Of a DNA stretch of 5,157 nucleotides, positions 4,855-5,157 are shown piece by piece. The DNA comes from SIG673 sp045658525 (lineage in GTDB: Bacteria > Bacillota > Clostridia > Oscillospirales > CAG-272), in contig JAZOVD010000078.1 in NCBI GenBank assembly GCA_045658525.1, positions 1-5,157 of the forward strand, in the 5' to 3' direction. A program made the position numbers and the translations under genes. A model generated the notes under the pieces. It saw only the letters and a program-made list of their open reading frames with translations. It searched no databases and was not told where the DNA came from. Position 1 is the stretch's first letter. Each line of letters begins with the position of its first letter.

Positions 4855-5157
4855 ATGATAACTGTAAATAATCTGAGCTTTCATTTCGGCGGACAGACTT
4901 TATTTAAAAACGTCGATCTTAAATTCACTCCCGGTAACTGTTACGGTATAATAGGTGCTAACGGCGCGGGAAAATCAACATTTTTCAAGCTCCTTTGCGG
5001 CGAGCTTGAACCCGCTACCGGAGAGGTAGTCATTCCTGATACTGTACGTATGTCGGTTCTTAAACAGGACCACTTCGCTTTTGAGGAATTTACCGTTCTT
5101 GATACCGTTATAATGGGTAACGCGCGTCTTTACGAGATAATGAAGGAAAAGGACGCT
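4855..5157 (+). CDS. ABC-F family ATPase (YkpA/YbiT-like), 3' part cut off by window edge
   Basis: The frame is open from ATG 4855 to the right edge and gives 101 residues of the first nucleotide-binding domain. The Walker A motif GANGAGKST is at 34-42, preceded by KFTPGNCYGIIGANG. The downstream block VLKQDHFAFEEFTVLDTVIMGN (68-89) is characteristic of the YkpA/YbiT subgroup of ABC-F proteins. These soluble proteins have two ATPase domains and no membrane domain, and bind the ribosomal E site; full members have about 520-540 residues, so about four fifths is missing. The subgroup is usually not linked to antibiotic resistance, and its physiological role is poorly defined. GAAAGG (4837-4842) is 12 nt from the ATG, long like the site of the gene before it. 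The 23-nt gap after the hydro-lyase gene suggests one operon. Confidence 0.93.
   Translation, partial: MITVNNLSFHFGGQTLFKNVDLKFTPGNCYGIIGANGAGKSTFFKLLCGELEPATGEVVIPDTVRMSVLKQDHFAFEEFTVLDTVIMGNARLYEIMKEKDA

Noticed and set aside
4304..4884. Minus-strand open frames opposite the hydro-lyase gene (4304-4651, 4480-4884)
   Set aside because: They are antisense shadows of a gene with a continuous set of family motifs, and show no recognisable domains.

Overview
The window looks like chromosome of a low-to-mid GC, endospore-forming Firmicute of the class Clostridia. The main evidence is an adjacent spoIIGA-sigE pair, the mother-cell sigma factor and its processing protease. Consensus sigma-A promoters and a class I (Fe-S) fumarase-type subunit fit this. 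The genus cannot be told from the sequence.

Layout. All genes left of about 4.1 kb lie on the minus strand; the two on the right lie on the plus strand. In minus-strand reading order, spoIIGA (4078-3188) is followed directly by sigE (3181-2468). Next come a tRNA-Ala(CGC) with its own consensus promoter (2395-2320), a repeat- and terminator-rich spacer (2155-2319), a membrane-anchored alpha/beta hydrolase (2086-1136), and purB (adenylosuccinate lyase, 1067 to the left edge, 3' part missing). On the plus strand, an Fe-S hydro-lyase beta subunit (4295-4831) is followed 23 nt later by an ABC-F ATPase that runs off the right edge (4855-5157).

Regulation. Five sigma-A-type promoters can be read directly. 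Four have 17-nt spacers: purB, hydrolase, tRNA-Ala and hydro-lyase. The spoIIGA promoter is the exception. It has a consensus extended -10 but its best -35 lies 21 nt away, which recalls the long-spacer, Spo0A-dependent spoIIG promoter of Bacillus subtilis. The 216-nt gap between spoIIGA and the hydro-lyase gene holds two divergent promoters separated by about 95 nt of AT-rich DNA with no recognisable gene.

How the genes work together. SpoIIGA and pro-SigE form one developmental module: the protease removes the SigE pro-sequence at the sporulation septum. The remaining genes are housekeeping functions (purine synthesis, tRNA, a hydro-lyase, translation-associated ABC-F) with no evident link to it. 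I see no clear new multi-gene system. The least ordinary part is the 2155-2326 spacer. It contains inverted arrays of a 7-nt repeat, and an inverted copy of the tRNA 3' end plus its trailer that could compete with the tRNA terminator.
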